Below are positions 61,587 to 64,000 of a stretch of DNA of 64,000 nt, piece after piece (positions within the stretch are counted from its first letter, which is position 1; each line of letters opens with the position of its first letter). The notes below the pieces were generated by a model. The model searched no databases. It worked only from the letters and a program-made list of their open reading frames with translations, and was not told the DNA's origin. Origin of the DNA: Flavobacteriales bacterium (GTDB lineage: Bacteria; Bacteroidota; Bacteroidia; Flavobacteriales_F; PHOS-HE28); the NCBI GenBank assembly GCA_016705545.1, contig JADIYA010000001.1, forward strand, positions 744,001-808,000, written 5' to 3'. The translations under genes were made by a program, and so were the position numbers.

Positions 61587-61591
61587 GCACC

Positions 61592-63055
61592 ATGCCATTG
61601 CTCCGTCGAATCACCGTAGCCGCCCTGCTGCTTCCCGTCTGCTGCCTGGCGCAGCGCGAGGCGCCGCTCGCCTTGCCCGCCGATGATCCGGTGATGGCGC
61701 GATTGGATGACCTGGCCAACCTGCATTGGGTCAAGCACTCACCTTTCACCATCGACACGGCGCACCACAATGTGCATGGTTTCGCGCCCGATCAGGTCCC
61801 GACTTGGAGCGAGGACATCATGCAGCAGCGCGTTGCAGTGCTCGACCTCAACTCACCCTTCAGCCTGGTATATAATCGCGTGGTGCAGTCGTACATCGAC
61901 CTGTACATGGTGCGCAAGCGCGAGATGAGCTCACGCATGCTGGGCCTCGCCGAACTCTACTTCCCCACCTTCGAGGAATACCTGGATCGTCACGGGATTC
62001 CGCTTGAGATGAAGTACCTGGCCGTGGTGGAAAGCGCGCTGAACCCGAGCGCCCGTTCGCGTGCCGGCGCAGTGGGCCTTTGGCAATTCATGCTGCCTAC
62101 CGGCAAGATCTATGGCTTGAAGGCCGACAGCTACATCGACGAGCGCCACGATGTGTACAAGAGCACCGAAGCCGCCTGCCGCTACCTGAAGTACCTGTAC
62201 CGCATCTATGGCGATTGGGAATTGGCCCTGGCGGCATACAACTGCGGCCCTGGCAACGTGAACAAGGCCATCCGGCGCGCAGGCGGCGTGAAGGATTACT
62301 GGAAGATCTACGACTACCTGCCACGTGAGACGCGCGGCTACGTGCCCGCCTTCATCGCGGTGAACTACCTCTTCGCGCACCATGCCGAGCACAATATCTA
62401 TCCCATCGCGCCCACTTACTGCGCTTATGAGGTGGACACCGTGCAAGTGTGCCATCCGCTCGACCTGGCCGCTATCGCCGTGCTCACCGGCGGCACCGTG
62501 CAGGAGCTGCGTGACCTGAATCCCACCTTCAAGCTCGGCATCGTACCCGATGTGGACCAGCCCGTGAGCGTGTACCTGCCGAAAGATGCCGTGCCCGTTT
62601 ACATCAACAACGAAGAACTGCTGCGCTACAGCTACTACGCTGCGAATCCAGGAACCCAGCCCATCGCACCGTCAGCCTCTGCGCCAACGGTGACTGAACG
62701 CGTTGCCGACAAGCACCACACCGTGCGCAAGGGTGAATCGCTCGGCGGCATCGCGAAACGCTATGGCGTGAGCGTGGCGCAATTGCGCAAGCTCAATGGC
62801 CTCCGTAGCGACATGATACGCCCCGGTCAGAAGCTCGTGGTGCGCAAGGGTGCACCAAGCAGCGAGCGAACCGCACAGGCCGCTCCCGGCTCCGACGCCA
62901 GCGGCTACTACGTGGTGCAAGCGGGCGACACGCTGTGGAGCATCGCGCAACGGCACCCAGGCGTCAGCGTCGATGACCTGCGCAGCCTGAATGGCGGACT
63001 GCCCGAAGGCCTGAAGCCCGGCGCACGCATCCGCGTGCGTGCACCGCAAGGATGA
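61592..63055 (+). CDS. Exported lytic transglycosylase with LysM domains (MltD-like)
   Basis: A 487-residue exported protein: signal peptide (1-20), a helical linker, an SLT domain (about 135-260) and two LysM domains in the C-terminal 120 residues (HTVRKGESLGGIAKRYGVS and YVVQAGDTLWSIAQRHPGVS). The catalytic acid is Glu147 in LAVVESALNPSARSR; GAVGLWQFM and AYNCGPGNVNKAI are the other SLT motifs. It cleaves the glycan strand to form 1,6-anhydro-muropeptides, with LysM anchoring it to peptidoglycan. The stop overlaps the DUF4837 gene by four bases. The EnvC-like protein and M23 peptidase in the window belong to the same process. Confidence 0.93.
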   Translation: MPLLRRITVAALLLPVCCLAQREAPLALPADDPVMARLDDLANLHWVKHSPFTIDTAHHNVHGFAPDQVPTWSEDIMQQRVAVLDLNSPFSLVYNRVVQSYIDLYMVRKREMSSRMLGLAELYFPTFEEYLDRHGIPLEMKYLAVVESALNPSARSRAGAVGLWQFMLPTGKIYGLKADSYIDERHDVYKSTEAACRYLKYLYRIYGDWELALAAYNCGPGNVNKAIRRAGGVKDYWKIYDYLPRETRGYVPAFIAVNYLFAHHAEHNIYPIAPTYCAYEVDTVQVCHPLDLAAIAVLTGGTVQELRDLNPTFKLGIVPDVDQPVSVYLPKDAVPVYINNEELLRYSYYAANPGTQPIAPSASAPTVTERVADKHHTVRKGESLGGIAKRYGVSVAQLRKLNGLRSDMIRPGQKLVVRKGAPSSERTAQAAPGSDASGYYVVQAGDTLWSIAQRHPGVSVDDLRSLNGGLPEGLKPGARIRVRAPQG

Positions 63056-64000
63056 GCATGAAGCGTACAACGGCCTGCATGGCCATCGCGCTGCTAGCCA
63101 GCTGTGATGACGCGCGCAAGCGCTTGCCCGATAGCGCCGGCGGACCCGAGGAGATTCTTGTGGTGATGCCGAAAGGCCATTGGGAGGGTGAACCCGGCGC
63201 GCTGGTGCGCTCGGTCCTGGAGCAGCCCATGCAGGGCATGCCGCAGCGCGAGGCGCTATTCAGGGTGGCTCAGTGCCGCCCGGAGGATTTCGCCAGCCTG
63301 CTGCAAGCGCACCACAGCGTGCTCTACGCCGCCTTCGGCGAGGACAGCTCCAGTGTGCTCATGCTGCGCGACCAGCATGCACGCGGCCAGCTCGTGGCGC
63401 GCATTGGCGCAGGAAAGCCTGAAGCCTGGAACGCTCTCTTCAGCGCCAATGCCGATGCAGTGGTCCTTGCGTTCGAGGAGCACCATCGCGCACGCACAGG
63501 CGCTCGGTTGAAACACGAACGCGACGCTGCGCTCGCCAGCAGTTTGCGCGCATCACTCGGCATCGAGCTCGATGTGCCGGGAGGTTACCGCGTGGTGAAG
63601 CAGGATTCCGCGATCACCTGGCTTCAACGCGACCGCATCATAGCCGGAGGAGGACTCGAGCATAACGTGATCGAAGGCGTGCTCATCCATAGTCACCCTT
63701 ATGTGAGCGACAGCACCTGGAACGTGCCCTATCTGGTTGATCTGCGTGATGCGGCCACCAAGCAGCGCATCGATGGCCCCGACCCGGGGTCGTACATGGT
63801 GGTGCGCCGCGCGTTCGAGGAAATGGACCTGATGCCCGGCGGCCGAGCAGTGCAACTCGACGGGCGCTTCGCTTACCTGATGCATGGCCTCTACGGGATG
63901 CATGGTGCGAAAATGGGCGGACCCTTCGTGAGCTTGAGCACACTCGATCCGAGTGGGAAGCGCATCATCACCGTCGAAGGATTCGCGTACGCGCCGCAAT
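63052..64000 (+). CDS. DUF4837 family lipoprotein (C-terminus cut by window edge)
   Basis: The first 316 residues are in the window. The N-terminus is a lipoprotein signal (MSMKRTTACMAIALLASC, Cys18). The body fits DUF4837: EEILVVMPKGHWEGEPG near the start, PMQGMPQREALFRV, WNVPYLVDLRD, and the late GLYGMHGAKMGGPFVSL followed by RIITVEGFAYAP. The family is restricted mainly to Bacteroidota and has no known function. The ATG at 63052 overlaps the transglycosylase stop (ATGA), so the two are coupled; an ATG six bases later is also possible. Only a few C-terminal residues are likely to be missing. Confidence 0.87.
   Translation, partial: MSMKRTTACMAIALLASCDDARKRLPDSAGGPEEILVVMPKGHWEGEPGALVRSVLEQPMQGMPQREALFRVAQCRPEDFASLLQAHHSVLYAAFGEDSSSVLMLRDQHARGQLVARIGAGKPEAWNALFSANADAVVLAFEEHHRARTGARLKHERDAALASSLRASLGIELDVPGGYRVVKQDSAITWLQRDRIIAGGGLEHNVIEGVLIHSHPYVSDSTWNVPYLVDLRDAATKQRIDGPDPGSYMVVRRAFEEMDLMPGGRAVQLDGRFAYLMHGLYGMHGAKMGGPFVSLSTLDPSGKRIITVEGFAYAPQ

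Noticed and set aside
1..64000. Mobile elements, prophage or defence islands
   Set aside because: I found no transposase, integrase, phage structural or restriction motifs, and gene order is continuous housekeeping and envelope content.

Overview
The window comes from a member of the Bacteroidota, most probably a Flavobacteriales-like lineage. The evidence is a set of type IX secretion (T9SS) and gliding proteins: a SprE/PorW-type lipoprotein, a PorP/SprF protein, one cargo with a type A sorting domain and one giant cargo with a gliding-motility (type B) C-terminus. Families largely confined to this phylum are also present (DUF4292, DUF4837). Promoter elements of the Bacteroidota form TAnnTTTG occur, and Shine-Dalgarno sequences are not evident. 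Base composition is high in G+C for the group (about 65% in the coding lines I counted). I see no rRNA, tRNA, CRISPR array, insertion sequence or phage gene. The DNA is densely packed and no gap between genes exceeds 200 bases.

Minus strand, 1-15641: a run of genes reading right to left. It holds a frameshifted tsaC/Sua5, an ArsC-like protein without its cysteine, dxr, rseP, a stand-alone receiver protein, an FAD oxidoreductase, a 2032-residue alpha-2-macroglobulin-type lipoprotein, a beta-propeller sensor without an output domain, a lipoprotein, a DUF1684 protein and the start of a secreted protein. Plus strand, 15678-18068: a membrane phosphatase/sulfatase-superfamily protein and a Tat-exported Rieske lipoprotein. 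A GH3-family enzyme and an M23 peptidase then read leftwards.

20631-29625 is a long rightward block: sprE/porW, bactofilin, two small membrane proteins, and the ATP synthase genes a, c, b, delta, alpha and gamma. Beta and epsilon are not in the window.

29776-47939 is the surface and secretion region: a T9SS type A cargo, a PorP/SprF protein, and a 16-kb gene for a 5389-residue secreted protein. That protein has an IgGFc-binding-like N-terminus, 53 tandem repeats of about 88 residues, two PKD domains and a gliding-type C-terminus. Much of the array is built from a three-repeat higher-order unit. It is the most striking feature of the window.

48134-64000 is a rightward block devoted largely to the envelope: a large sensor kinase, enoyl-CoA hydratase, a low-GC membrane protein, a polysaccharide flippase, dut, a sugar nucleotidyltransferase, a TPR lipoprotein, a DUF4292 lipoprotein, an EnvC-like protein, tatA, gatA, a LysM lytic transglycosylase and a DUF4837 lipoprotein cut by the window end. 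SprE, PorP/SprF, the two cargos, TatA, the Rieske lipoprotein and the murein enzymes together describe a cell investing in surface display and envelope upkeep.
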